DNA of 64,000 bases from contig NC_063436.1 of NCBI RefSeq assembly GCF_020379485.1, positions 23,434,423 to 23,498,422 on the forward strand, written 5' to 3'. A program made the translations under genes and the position numbers. Under the pieces are notes generated by a model. That model did no database searches and was not told the origin of the DNA. It saw only the letters and a program-made list of their open reading frames with translations. The stretch comes from Brassica napus. Its lineage: Eukaryota > Streptophyta > Magnoliopsida > Brassicales > Brassicaceae. Below, one piece after another: positions 11,855-22,524 of the stretch; position 1 is the first letter of the stretch, and the number at the start of each line of letters is the position of its first letter.

Positions 11855-13632
11855 ACAATTTTCTGATCTCATGATTACTAAACAAGAAAATTAGAAAAGT
11901 AAGCTATATTAGTTTATTTTTAAAAACCAAGCTATCTCATTATTGATAGAAATTACATTGTCCTGACGTTTTCATTCTCGTTTTACTTATGGTCATGTTG
12001 ATCTCATCAAAGATATTTTTTCGCTCAATGCAGATATGATGGCTCCATGGACACAAGCCACGACTCTAGTAATTATGTGCTTGCCTAAACACGTTTTCGC
12101 ATATGTTTTTGTGGCGGCATTCCATAAACTTACATTCAAAGACAATGGACTTGAAACTGTTTTTGAAGTGAGAAGAGAAAAAGAGATGGATATGTTGAAA
12201 AATTATTCATGGCCTCGACCAGTAGGATAATAACACATATGCTACATTATGTGGTTGATGCATTCTCGCCTTTAACCATTGTAGATAACTAAATACCGTG
12301 TGTATACCATATTCTACATTTTGAAAATCAGTGTAGAAAATTATGTATATATAATTTAATCATCAGAAAAAACTGAGTAAGTAAATATCCAAAATACGTA
12401 GTGCAATATACAATGGTGGGGTATATAGCTTTCGGGTCTAACAAGTTGTGCCTGCAAAACGAAAGTTCATTACACATAATCTTTAATAGATTGATTTTTG
12501 ATTAGTTGTTTGGTGCAGTGAATGAAAGAATTCTATAGAATATGATGAGTGTGCTTGTTTTTTGGAATCACAAAGGTTTCATTGGTTTTCTTCCACTACT
12601 AGCTATTTAGTATTAATATATGTATAGGATAACTATGTTTTTCAGTTGATAAACATAAACCGGTTTTGATAATTATTGCTAAAATGTTTATATTTCATGC
12701 TATTCGAATTAGGATCAAGTAAACATAATTAACATTTGAAGGATATTTGAGTTTGATCAGCTGATTGTATTACCAATGAATTTTTCTTCCATGCACAAAT
12801 GGTATTTTGAACGGTAAAACCCCCTCTAGATACACGTTTCTGTTAATCTACTATTACATAGAAATATATGGCAAACTTCATAATATCATTTACGTGATCT
12901 AATTCATACATTGAACAAGATATTTCATGAAATATTTCTATCTTTGATGTTCAAATTAAGATAAACACACCACGCAACGTAACACTTTCTCTTAATTGTG
13001 TATATACTAATTTAGTGATGTGAGATGTCAATAAGATAACACATTGGGTGGCAGCCATGATTTTTATTTGAAAACGATCGTTATTATAATGTAGGAGAAG
13101 ATAACGACAAAAAGAATGCTATGTCTTTATATAAAAGTACTTCATATTAAAACCCTTTTTGTTGTTGGTTTGGTTTGGTTGTAGTCCACTTAAATGATAT
13201 TTCTAGTTCCCTACCTTCCTAGAAATATTCTCTTTGTAGCCTTTTGGAATGATATTTAATCAGGGGCAGCCGAGTTCCGCTCATGGATTCAATCCACAGG
13301 AAAGTTTATAAAAATCATTATCGCTCGACACAAATAGATTTTTGAGATAATCGGTATTTCATGTCTTGGTTACTTTCTTGGTTGGTTATACTATACTGAC
13401 GCTAAGTCGCTAATTATGGTTGTTTGGACAATGACCGTCTCATGTTAAACGACTTGTCACAAACACACACATAACCGATGACGTCACTGAACAGTTGACA
13501 TATCAAGTCCAATAAAACAAATGTTGAGTGTTTGTGACAAGTGTAGGCTTTCCATAGAAAAAAAGCCTTACACATAGTGGGGTTGGTGAGTTTTACATGT
13601 TATGTCATCCCTCAGTAATCTCTTCATCCATT

Positions 13633-15320
13633 TTAAAACAATACCTAATTGGAAAGCTTTAGATAGGTGATGTTAGGAGTTTTCAAGGCTCATAAGACAA
13701 ATGTTGTAGTATAAATGATTGTCGAACCAGTTCTGAGAGATATCAAAGCACCGAGAATGCAAGTAATCACTTAATCTAAGTGCAACCAATGATTTAGATG
13801 GGTTTTTAAACTATGACTAATTAAAAGAAATAACTAAATGATACTTTCTTAACTATTGGAAAATAGAACTCATGGATATAGGGATTAGACCTCGGGTGAT
13901 CAAGTTTCGAACTAAAGATGGCAAACGATCAATCAATCTATTAACCTTAAGCTTGGACACAATCCTAAACAAACTCTATGTCTAGATGAATGTTCATTTA
14001 CTTAACACAATTCAAACATCAAATGTCTTTGGTTGAATAATATGAAAGCAATCATAACTAGCAAGTCCAATGGCTATCTTAGCACCTCTAACAACAAATG
14101 TCTTTGGCAAAGTATGCTAAAAGCTAAGAAGAGTTGTCTCGGGCATTTCCTCGAACACCTTTCGGGGGGAAATGCCTAAGGTTCAACTACTGAGTGGCCA
14201 ACTCAGAAGATGCTTTATGCTCACTCTACTAGCAAGGAAATATGAATGATCTACACTAAAACATTCTAGTTCTAACCTAATCACCCTCAATCTCCCTAAC
14301 CCATGAATTCAAAAGGTGATTACTCACTAATCTCCATGATTCCTCTTAAACCCATGTTGGATTTCAGATTAATCATGTAGAGAAACACAGGAAATAGATA
14401 AGAACACAGAATTTCAATAATAAACTGATCAATTGATTCAAAGAGATGACTTTCCAAAGGTTTTTGGTGGTTTTTCTAAGAACAAAGATGATCCTCCTCT
14501 TGGTGGCTCTTAGAGTATTAAAACATATGTTTAGAAAATAAAAACGTGCATAATGAAATGACCAAAAGGCCCTTGAGAAATCACAAGTTCGAGCAGAAAT
14601 AAAACGCGCAGCGACCTCAGCCCGTCGCTCCGACAAGTCGCTCCAGGCTTCGGGAGCGACCTCGCTGTGTCACTGCGAGAGGTCGCTCCGGGCTCGTTCT
14701 CGCGTCTCCGGGTGATGAAAACGCGAGCGACTTCTCCCTGTCGCTCTGGTAAGGTCGCTCCAGGCTTCGGGAGCGACCTCGCTGTGTCGCTGCGAGAGGT
14801 CGCTCCGGGCTCGTTCTCGCGTCTCCGAGTGATGAAACCGCGAGCGACTTCTCCCTGTCGCTCTGGTAAGGTCGCTCCATCGGAAGATCAGAGCGACTTG
14901 GTGGTGTCGCTCCGGACTGGTCGCTCCCATGCCTTGCTCGCCCAGTGACCACTCTAAACACTCCTTTTTGAGCTCCAAATGCCTCCAAGTGCCTCCAAGA
15001 ACTCCATGTGGTACTCCAATACCTGATAAGGACTCATGTATGCAAAATGCAACCTAAACATGGCTAAATCCTAATCTATATGATCAAAATGCACATGGAT
15101 GAATGGATAAAACAATAGAAATATGCAAGATATCAATAGGTTCGAAACAAGTGTACTAGTTAAGGGTTTTCCTTCTTTCGTCCATGTTTGCATTAATTTA
15201 TAGTGAACCTCAAATGGACTCATAGTTCGACGACGTTCCTGAAGAAATGACCGTGGAGGAAACTAGCTTGAAATCAGCATCAACACAGAAAACTCCTGGA
15301 ACAATACTTGTGATCATCAC
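13633..15320. repeat. Unclassified repeat DNA, LTR-retrotransposon-like
   Basis: The sequence leaves the copy A/B duplication here and becomes less AT-rich, with no exon-like frames. It resembles non-coding parts of plant LTR elements in texture, and it contains the GC-rich tandem repeat at 14645-14878. No LTR ends, primer-binding site or target duplication could be identified. The class is a guess. Confidence 0.35.
14645..14878. repeat. GC-rich tandem repeat, 117-bp unit, about two copies
   Basis: Two near-identical 117-bp units begin at 14645 and 14762 and differ at only a few bases. Related GAGCGAC / GTCGCTC words continue on both sides from about 14600 to 14935. The GC content contrasts sharply with the AT-rich surroundings. 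Frames are open on both strands only because the repeat is GC-rich; I do not read them as genes. Confidence 0.8.
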
Positions 15321-15671
15321 TGTAACATCCCGAGTTGTGATATGTGAAAAGGTTTAAGAGAATTGATTTGGCTACCTATGTCACCAAAGTTGACTTACCT
15401 TTTCCGGAACACATCCTGAAAGAACTCCAGAGTTAAGCGTGCTTGAGCTGGAGTAGTGGAATGATGGGTGACCTATCGGGAAGTGATTCGCGATAGCGTG
15501 CGAGTGAGGCCAAAGCATGGGAAAAGGTCGGGTGGTGATTGCAGGGTCCGTAAACAATGATTTCGAGCCTTTGGAAAAATTAACGAACCGACCGTCAGAC
15601 GGGATGGGGCCCACGGGCCGAGAGAGCGGGCGTGGGTGGCCCATTAGCCGTGGACGGGTCGGAGCCTTACA
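15321..15671 (+). mobile_element. Cassandra-type solo LTR containing a 5S rRNA-like sequence
   Basis: The 351-bp unit begins TGTAACATCC and ends CCTTACA, giving TG...CA ends. It is flanked by a perfect 5-bp target-site duplication ATCAC (15316-15320 and 15672-15676). About 15410-15500 resembles 5S ribosomal RNA, including the stretch GAGTTAAGCGTGCTTGAGC and a GATGGGTGACC block that correspond to the internal Pol III promoter boxes. Cassandra elements are terminal-repeat retrotransposons in miniature known to carry 5S sequence in their LTRs. Only one LTR is present, so the internal part was lost by LTR-LTR recombination. The 5S part is diverged from a functional 5S gene and is not called as rRNA. 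Confidence 0.85.
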
Positions 15672-17298
15672 ATCACATCCTAGCGGAACTATCTCTTTAT
15701 GGCTACAGGCATGTTCTTAGCCATTATTAACTCAATTCTGTGGGTACACTCGGCAAAAAAAAAGAAAAAAAAAGTAGGAGTTGCTGACAAACTCATCAGG
15801 TCTCATCATATTTCGATAGCAGAGTGTAGATTTTTTAACGAAATGAGAATACCAAAGTTAGAATTCTATCAAGTCTATCATCCCATTAAAAGCGACTCAA
15901 AAAGAAAAAAAACATCAAAGTTGGAAATAACGGCAGAGAGAGAGATATAAGGTGTGACTGGTGACCTAGGGAACGAGGAGGAACACTATGTTTGTTAATC
16001 CCCCTATACATTAAAAGAGAAGTTACTTTAGTGATTTATGCTGAGGTGTCACTCATATAGAGCTTTTCAGAAAAAACGTTATAATTCTATTGGCTGTTTT
16101 TTTTAATTTTTCTTTTTCATTTATTTTTTTCACTCCCCTCCGCGTTTACTAAAACGCCGTCGTATGTCATGAATTTTTTCTTCTTTTTTTTTTCAATCGC
16201 GTATCAATGGAAGTTCTATATGGTTTCGATCCAATGAAGACAGTCCGACCAGATGAGTTTACTTCTCCCTACTCTGCTACTTCAATCATATCCATCCGAA
16301 CATCGACGATAACCAGACGAGGTGTAGTTTGTCGATACTCTCGGAATTTACGGTTTTTTTGGTTTCTCTGATTGAATTCGACTTTTAAGCTAATTGGCGA
16401 AGATTTTTTTGGTTTCTCTAATTGGATTCGACTTTTAAGCTATGATACAAAGATTGTTTGATTTCTCTGATTGGATTCGACATATGTTAAGCTATAAACT
16501 ACGATCTGCTTATTAACATTTAGAATCTTTGTATCTAATTGACTGATTAACCTTCTTGCTTTTGAGGTCCCGATTCTCTTAAACAAGACAATTGCCACGA
16601 CCAGAGGTGTGTTACGCGAACTGTCTACTGATGGAACAAGAAGAGACAACTAACATTTACAAGAAACTTGCATTCGACTTCAGTCTCTGAATCAGGACTG
16701 TAAGATTATCTTCTCCTTAATAACTCAACAAGCATTTAGACAGTCCTCTCTTGAGATTTTCAAGTTTGGTTTTTTTGTTTCATTAGCACGATTTAGAGCT
16801 TCACATTACTAATTCCGATAGTCTGTTGCATCGCTAATTGCTATTCGATTTAGAGGTTCACATTACTAATTTAGTCAGTCAGTTTCATTCCTTGCGGTTT
16901 CCGGTCTGTTGGTTTTTGGATTTTCAAGTTTGCTTTTAGTTTAATTATGGGAAAAAATGTGAATAGCCTATTTACAAAAGGGCTAATATATTGTCGATAG
17001 ATGTTAAGCCCATATAATTAGATAACTTGCGCAAGATTGTAAACTAATTTGCATATTAATAACTTTCCTTATTATTCCAATCAATTACTTGCGCAAGTTG
17101 TTTTCGTATTTATTACATTACTTGCGCAAGTTAAAATCATATCATATGCAAATCAATTTATGACAATACACAATTAAAATCTTTCTTTAAACGATTTCAA
17201 TCTTTATTAGGGTCATTAATATGATAAATAAATCGGCTTAATATATATATGAGAAACCCGAATGGTTAAAATACAAACATTCAGCTCTAACAAGAACA

Positions 17299-19086
17299 AT
17301 GGCAACGGTGCGAGCCAAAAAAAATATTGTTTCTTATGTGAGAGAATTAAAATCCCGTAAAGATACGTCACGTATTAAAGTTAGGATTGTTCGCTTGTGG
17401 AGAAACTATAACAAAGAATCAGGAAACACCATTGAAATGATGGTTGTTGATAAAGAAGTAAGTATACATCACACAAATTTGTTTGGAAACATCATTTATA
17501 TACTTGTTCTGCGTGACTAAAACTCATATCATTTTGGTGACCAGGGGACAAGAATTCATGCTTCAGTTGGTGAACAACTCATCAAAAAATTCGATGACAA
17601 GCTATGCGAGGGAGATGCGATTGTCCTCCAGTTGTTCAAAGTGTATGATGCAACTGGTGAATACCGTACAACGCCACATCCTTACAAAATTGGCTTCTTT
17701 CTAACAACTTTTGTTGGAAAAGCTGATGATTTTCCAAGTGCAGTTCCCGAAAAGTATTTCCCGGACTTCTCTGATATTCTTGGTGGGAATATGGATCATA
17801 GTTGTTTGGTTGGTGAGTTAGTTTCTTACGCAGTTAAAGACTCTTTTACTTTGTAGTTACTTGTTTCTGATTTGACACTTATTTTTGTTATGTAGATGTG
17901 GTTGGCCAAATAGTTAACTTCGGGTCTCTGGAAAACAAAATAATAAAAGGAAAAGACAACATGAGGCTCTTGGTTAAGCTGCGTGACGCAAAGTAAGACT
18001 TTGTTTTTAATCTTAGTTATACTTTGCTAGCTAAACCTCTATTAACTGTATTTAACTTAAGTTTATATTATACAGTAATGTGAAGATGATGTGTACTCTG
18101 TGGGGTTGTTATGCTAAACAAGTATACGATTACAGTAGGAGTAACATGTCGACCATGATTATTTGTGTTATCAGATTCTGTTCTGTTAAAGAGAGGAAAG
18201 GTATATAATATTGTTTCAATTTGTGTAAAATGATTGCGAGCATAACATATTAATAAGATCAATATACTTTGTATGTGCTTACTCCATATCTAGCGGGTAT
18301 AATTCAACTCATATTCTGCTCAACCCAACACTTGATTTTATTGAGGAGTTCAAATCAAGGTACGTGTCCTGCGTCTTACGTTCCAGACCTATGGAGGAGT
18401 TCAATATACATAGATGTTTATTTTAATTTGATCATTTCATTTTCACCGACGGGTTTTTAAATTATGTGTGATTATTTGTGATGGCAGTCTTCCTGATGAT
18501 TCACTTGTTCTTGACGATAGTAGCCAATGGTCTGTTAGTACTGCTACTTCTATTCGTGCCAGGTTTTTTGTTCTTAATGAGAGGCTAACCATCAGAGAGA
18601 TCATTGACAGTACTCTGGTATATAGACTACACTCTTTGATCTCAATTTTTTTACACATGTGTATACTCCATGTGTTATCAATGCTTTTAACATATTGTTA
18701 TTGACGAATAGGTTGACACTTTTGTCACTCTGGGGACTATATCAACAAATACTGAACGTGGCTGGCAATATTTAAGTTGCAAATACCACAACAAAAAAAT
18801 CATGCCTACAACCAATGTTGATGCTAATGGCCGACCCTTGTTCTTCTGCAATACGTGTGACAAAGAACACAGTGATGTCATTTCCAGGTATTGTGCGGGT
18901 TAGATATACAAATAGATGAGTTGGGTAAATCGTCATTGAAATAGTCTGTGATGTTTATTAATATTTCTGTACATGCTCAAATTAATTGCCCATGTCAAGG
19001 ACGATAGCGGTGAGGCTAATTTTCTTTTGTTTGATGCTAATGCTCAACAAATTGTGCGTCATTCTACTGCTGAACTCTATGACGAG
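17299..19086 (+). pseudogene. RPA70-like (replication protein A large subunit) gene inside a Helitron, degraded
   Basis: Recognisable exons are 17299-17457, 17545-17812, 17896-17992, 18076-18200, about 18290-18361, 18488-18617, 18712-18887 and about 18970-19086. The first four join in frame. The N-terminal part resembles the OB-fold DUF223 region of Brassicaceae RPA1-like proteins. The later part is the RPA C-terminal domain, with the zinc-ribbon cysteines of CKYHNK and FFCNTCDKE and then LIAHVKDDSGEANFLLFDANA. Full RPA70 binds single-stranded DNA. The expected acceptor before ISSGYNSTHILLNP (about 18290) and the one before LIAHVKDD (about 18970) are missing or altered. The frame runs into a tandem repeat after 19086, so the normal C terminus is lost. 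I read it as Helitron cargo that is now a pseudogene. Confidence 0.75.
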
Positions 19087-19102
19087 GTACTTTTATGCAA
19101 TA

Positions 19103-19302
19103 TAATTGTACATCAATTAACAGAATAAATTCGTTGATTGGACTTGAATGTTTATCGAGAAATGTTTGTTTATTATTAACAGAATAAATTCGTTGATAAA
19201 ACCACACTTGTACATCAATTAAAACCACAATTGTACATCAATTAACAGAATAAATTCGTTGATAAAACCATAATTGTACATCAATTAACAGAATAAATTC
19301 GC
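19103..19302. repeat. Tandem repeat of a ~40-bp unit near the Helitron 3' end
   Basis: The unit built around TTGTACATCAATTAACAG and AATAAATTCGTTGAT occurs about four times, some copies complete and some partial, with AAAACCA joints. It begins right where the last RPA-like exon stops, inside the Helitron. Confidence 0.8.
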
Positions 19303-19959
19303 CTATATCTACTTTATCGAGAAATGTACTTCATAATTTATGTTATTTATGGATAATATTTTGATTTTTATTATATTTTCTTTTAATATATCTACATAAA
19401 TGTTTGTTTATTATTTATAGAAAAATAATATTATTCACCTAAAATAAAGAATTACGACACATGTACAATACAATTCTAATTAATGATAATATAAAATCTG
19501 TTACTTCTAAAACTATACACTTTATTCCATTTTTTGAATGAAAGTATCTTCGTAAACATACAAAATATTTTGTGACGTTGCAATTATACATACACATAAT
19601 ATCTGCCTCTTCATATTGGCGTTACTGTGTTCCTTCTCGTGAGGTGCGGGCCGAGAGGGAACACATGGTGCGGACCGGTCATGTTCTTATGCCCGTACAA
19701 GGTGCGGACCGGTCACCTAGTATTCCTTAAGTTTTTTACCATTTATGAAGAATAGATTTTTCTTTTCATTTTCCTTCATTCCTTTGTTCGTAGAGAATTA
19801 TAGAACAAATCTATTTTTCATTAATTTTGATAAAAAAATTATCATTCCCAAAATTTTATTCTTACTCATTCATTTCCTATCCGTTCCTATTGTTCATATG
19901 ATGATTACGAGTCACGTCCTAGTATTTTGACAAGCGCAAGCGCAACAAGTCATTTGATT

Positions 19960-20711
19960 TTATGGCCTGCAGTAGTGGGCCAGTAACTGGGCTTCCACAA
20001 CGCGACGAAGTTGCATCGACTCTTGTCTCTCTTCTTTTGAGGGAGGGGGTTTCTTTAAAGAATCCCTGTCATAAATCAATCTACTGTTAAAGGTGTTCCG
20101 CTCCAACATCAAATCCAGCCGATATTTTTTGATCATTCCTACTCCAAAATTATCTTCCAATGGAACCCCGGGAGAAGGGAGCGCGCCTAAGAGTTGTTCA
20201 AATTGAACATGCAGAGATTTGAAAGGATAATTGAGCAAAGGAGCCAGTTCACCATTGAAACACAAATGGACATGGACCCATTTCAGATATGAAATCACAC
20301 CCCGAAGCTGAAAACGGAAATAAACAAAGACACTAGTATCATTAGAAAACAATGAAAAAACTTGTTAAAAAAAAGAAAAGAAGAAGAAGAAGATCAAGAT
20401 CGTACCTCATCAAATGCATAATTTACGCCACCCTTTACATCATACAAATCACTGGGGGATAACCCAGATTCCTTTTCCTTGAGGAAGTTCAGTACCTAGA
20501 CAATCACTTACTCAGTACCAATAACAAAACTCTGTCAAATATAAACACCGCATATAACTACCTCATCGTAATACTTCCATGCTTCTTTGCAGCGCTTTAT
20601 GCTATTCATCTCATGAAAGCAAGTTAGATCGTCATTAGAGGAAACCAAATCTGGATTGTTCCATTTGCAAAAATCATCACATAATGCAGGATAATGCGAC
20701 TCATTTCCACA
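19960..20711 (-). pseudogene. Unrecognised plant gene fragment, three exons, 5' end missing
   Basis: Three exons in the same phase, 20711-20562, 20495-20406 and 20307-19960, join through GT-AG introns into about 195 residues ending at a TAA. The protein contains LSPSDLYDVKGGVNYAFDE, then LRGVISYLKWVHVHLCFNGE and a basic C-terminal part with KKPPPSKEERQE. I do not recognise the family. The first exon begins directly after an AG acceptor with no start Met, and upstream DNA belongs to an oppositely oriented gene fragment. The 5' exons are therefore absent or the gene is broken. Good exon phasing and absence of stops suggest a fairly recent loss. Confidence 0.6.
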
Positions 20712-20790
20712 CTATCAACAAAAAAACAAAAACAGACGTTTATACAAAAATAATTAATTAATTATTATATAAAAGAAAATCGAAACTTAG

Positions 20791-22105
20791 ATATTGAAAA
20801 CTATTGTGGAGAAAACAGCAAGTTTCCTTTCCAGAAATAAGATGGATAAGAGTGAGATCATGCCCAGCGATGTTAGATACAATTTCCTGAGAAGCAAAAC
20901 AGATCCTTGTCATGCATATTACAGCTACATGCTTTCTAAATACTCTGCTGGTGGAGGAGCTGTGGTGGAGGGTGCTGCTGTGAATATTGAACATGATGAT
21001 CACACCAAGGATCTCACAATCATTAATACACCTGCACAAGTCCCAGCTATTACTCTTGCTGCGAGAGTAGCTTGTCTTGTTTCTGTAAAAGGGCTGGACC
21101 TTGAGATGCACCTCAGAGACACTCAAGTGAGTGATACAAGGTTTAATTTTCTTAGGGATGCTTCAGATGTGTGTCACGCATTCTACCAGCGCAGCCTTGC
21201 CTACTACTCTTTTGGGAATAAAAGTCAACTCAAAGCTCGGGCACAACCTCCTCCTGTGTTCGATACCCCTAACACTCAGATCCTGCCTCTGCCTAACCTT
21301 CTGCAGTTCAGACTTCCTCAAGGGATGACATTGAAGCAGCTCGATACCATTAAGGTCACAGCTCAATTTTCCCTGTGGTATGGGTATTACTTTGTGTGGG
21401 CTTTGAAAGGGAATGTGACCCAGCTTGAGTTTCTTAATCCATCACATAGCTGGTACCCTTTTTACAATGAGTTTCAACGTGCCTATGAGAGACTGTTCAA
21501 GCCCCCCAAAGATACCATAGAACAGCTGTATAAGAGTGCCGAATACACAGAGGCCATCCAGAAAGGTTTCTTACAACGTATTCAACTGGATGATCCTATC
21601 AAGGTGCGTAAATGGCTGGAGCAAGGGGAGAGGGCAATGATTGATTGGCATGAGGCTACATCCAAACCATTTGCTATGAAGGAGGTTCAAGAGCTGCTAC
21701 CACCTCAAGGACCAGATCCTAAGAGACAAAAGCTTGACGTCTCACTTCTGGTTCCAGAAACCCAATTTCTCGCTCAACATCAGGTAATGCTTTCTACACA
21801 CTCTTATGATGTCTTTTTTCTTCATTCTTCCTCTCGACTTTGTATCCAACTTATTGTTTTACACATATATATCCCAGGGTCCGTCTTCACTTACGGTTTC
21901 TTTTCCAAACCGACAAGCCGTTGAGATCAAGGTGTCCTCGTTGTCCGTAAATCTTGCATCGTTGAAGCAGAGAATAGCTGAAGTGATCCAAATTCCAGCG
22001 GACAAACACAAGTTAAGTGGAAAATCGGGGGTTTTGAAGGACGACAACATGACACTTGCACATTACAATGTGGGAGATGGAGACATCCTAACACTGTCTC
22101 TGTGA
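20791..22105 (+). pseudogene. SF3A1-like gene: SURP modules plus C-terminal ubiquitin-like domain, 5' end apparently missing
   Basis: Exon 20791-21783 joins exon 21878-22105 through a GT-AG intron, with an open frame of about 407 codons. SF3A1 is the large SF3a subunit of the U2 snRNP and contains two SURP (SWAP) modules and a C-terminal ubiquitin-like domain. Here three SURP-like stretches can be seen: residues ~3-50 (IVEKTASFLSRN...PCHAYYSYMLSKY), ~90-140 (RFNFLRDASDVCHAFYQRSL) and ~185-230 (VTAQFSLWYGYY...HSWYPFYNEF). The third is followed by the conserved FKPPKDTIEQL and AMIDWHE. The end IQIPADKHKLSGKSGVLKDD...AHYNVGDGDILTLSL matches the SF3A1 ubiquitin-like domain. The first exon starts at an AG acceptor preceded by an in-frame stop and has no upstream Met. 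It is either a truncated paralogue or uses the internal Met encoded at about 20842. Confidence 0.7.
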
Positions 22106-22472
22106 GGACAAAGATCGATAGATGGAGAAGGCTTGTGTGTGTGCAGAGAAAGGCTTCTCAAATCTCTTAACTCTAGAAGAAGGCATTTCATTTTCTTACT
22201 CGGTTATAAAAGTTCTCTTTTCTTTTCCCAAAAGACGTCGTTAATATGTGTGTGATACCCCTGCCGTTTCAGTTTGATAACAAAGTATGAAAAGAAGTAC
22301 TACATTTCTTATATGTAATGCGAATGGATTGCATATGGAGTTCAACCAAACATTAATCCATCTTTTTAAAACCTTATAACTTTTGTTTTCACCAACGCTA
22401 TAATAGGTTTGGTTTTGCTATGGTTTAACCTCTTTTTTTTGTGCAACTGCCATGGTTTAACCTAAAAATCAA

Positions 22473-22524
22473 TCTATCATCTATTAAAATAGAGTCACAT
22501 TACTTTTTCATGTATGATTTTTAT
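22473..22524 (+). mobile_element. Helitron 5' tip interrupted by a MULE
   Basis: Sequence beginning TCTATCATCTATTAAAATAG after a host A, followed by AGTCACATTAC, is a typical Brassicaceae Helitron 5' end. Only about 52 bp are seen before the MULE end at 22525. The rest presumably continues after 25296. A plus-strand Helitron 3' end occurs at 34645 and could be its partner, but other elements lie between. Confidence 0.6.

Larger units (their letters stand above)
7930..13632. repeat. Segmental duplication, copy A (EXLB1 segment)
   Basis: This ~5.7-kb segment recurs in the same orientation at about 35130-48650. Matching landmarks in order are the 3' flank of EXLB1, all four exons, the promoter, the GGTCGTGACC motif, the ATGGACACAAGCCACGA region (about 12049 here, 38965 in copy B), the CTAGCTATTTAG region and the segment ending near a TTATGTCATC motif. 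Both edges were judged by eye and are good to roughly 50 bp. Apart from EXLB1 the copy is non-coding; the 11855-13632 part holds no supported gene. Copy A lacks the LTR element, Helitron, SINE and MITEs of copy B, but has its own insertion at 10295-11828. Confidence 0.85.
15999..19720 (+). mobile_element. Non-autonomous Helitron carrying an RPA70-like gene
   Basis: The left tip TCCCCCTATACATTAAAAG starts with TC after a host A at 15998 and matches the usual plant Helitron 5' end. The right tip ends GGTCACCTAG, with CTAG at 19717-19720, followed by host T at 19721. This gives the expected A|T insertion without target duplication. A GC-rich, partly self-complementary stretch (GGTGCGGACCGGTCACC) sits at the 3' tip. 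The 3.7-kb interior has no Rep/helicase coding region. It carries an RPA1-like gene with degraded splice sites, and a tandem repeat near the 3' end. RPA70-like genes are known cargo of plant Helitrons. Confidence 0.75.
15954..19915. mobile_element. MITE with GTGACTGGTGACC-type ends, split by a Helitron
   Basis: The left end GTGACTGGTGACC (15954-15966) pairs imperfectly with the right end, which reads GTGACTCGTAATC when reverse-complemented (19903-19915). Removing the Helitron leaves an AT-rich element of about 240 bp. The same end motif occurs in the elements at 37521-37759 and 59576-59821, so this looks like a small family. No target duplication was recognised, so the superfamily is open. 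Confidence 0.5.

Noticed and set aside
12036..12230. 64-codon frame in copy A
   Set aside because: The matching part of copy B (about 38950-39150) has indels that break the frame, so it is not under coding constraint.
14617..14988. Overlapping frames of 93-123 codons on both strands
   Set aside because: They are generated by the GC-rich 117-bp tandem repeat. Repetitive peptide, no conserved domain.
15410..15500. A functional 5S rRNA gene
   Set aside because: Only a diverged partial match inside an LTR with its own ends and target duplication; many differences from 5S.
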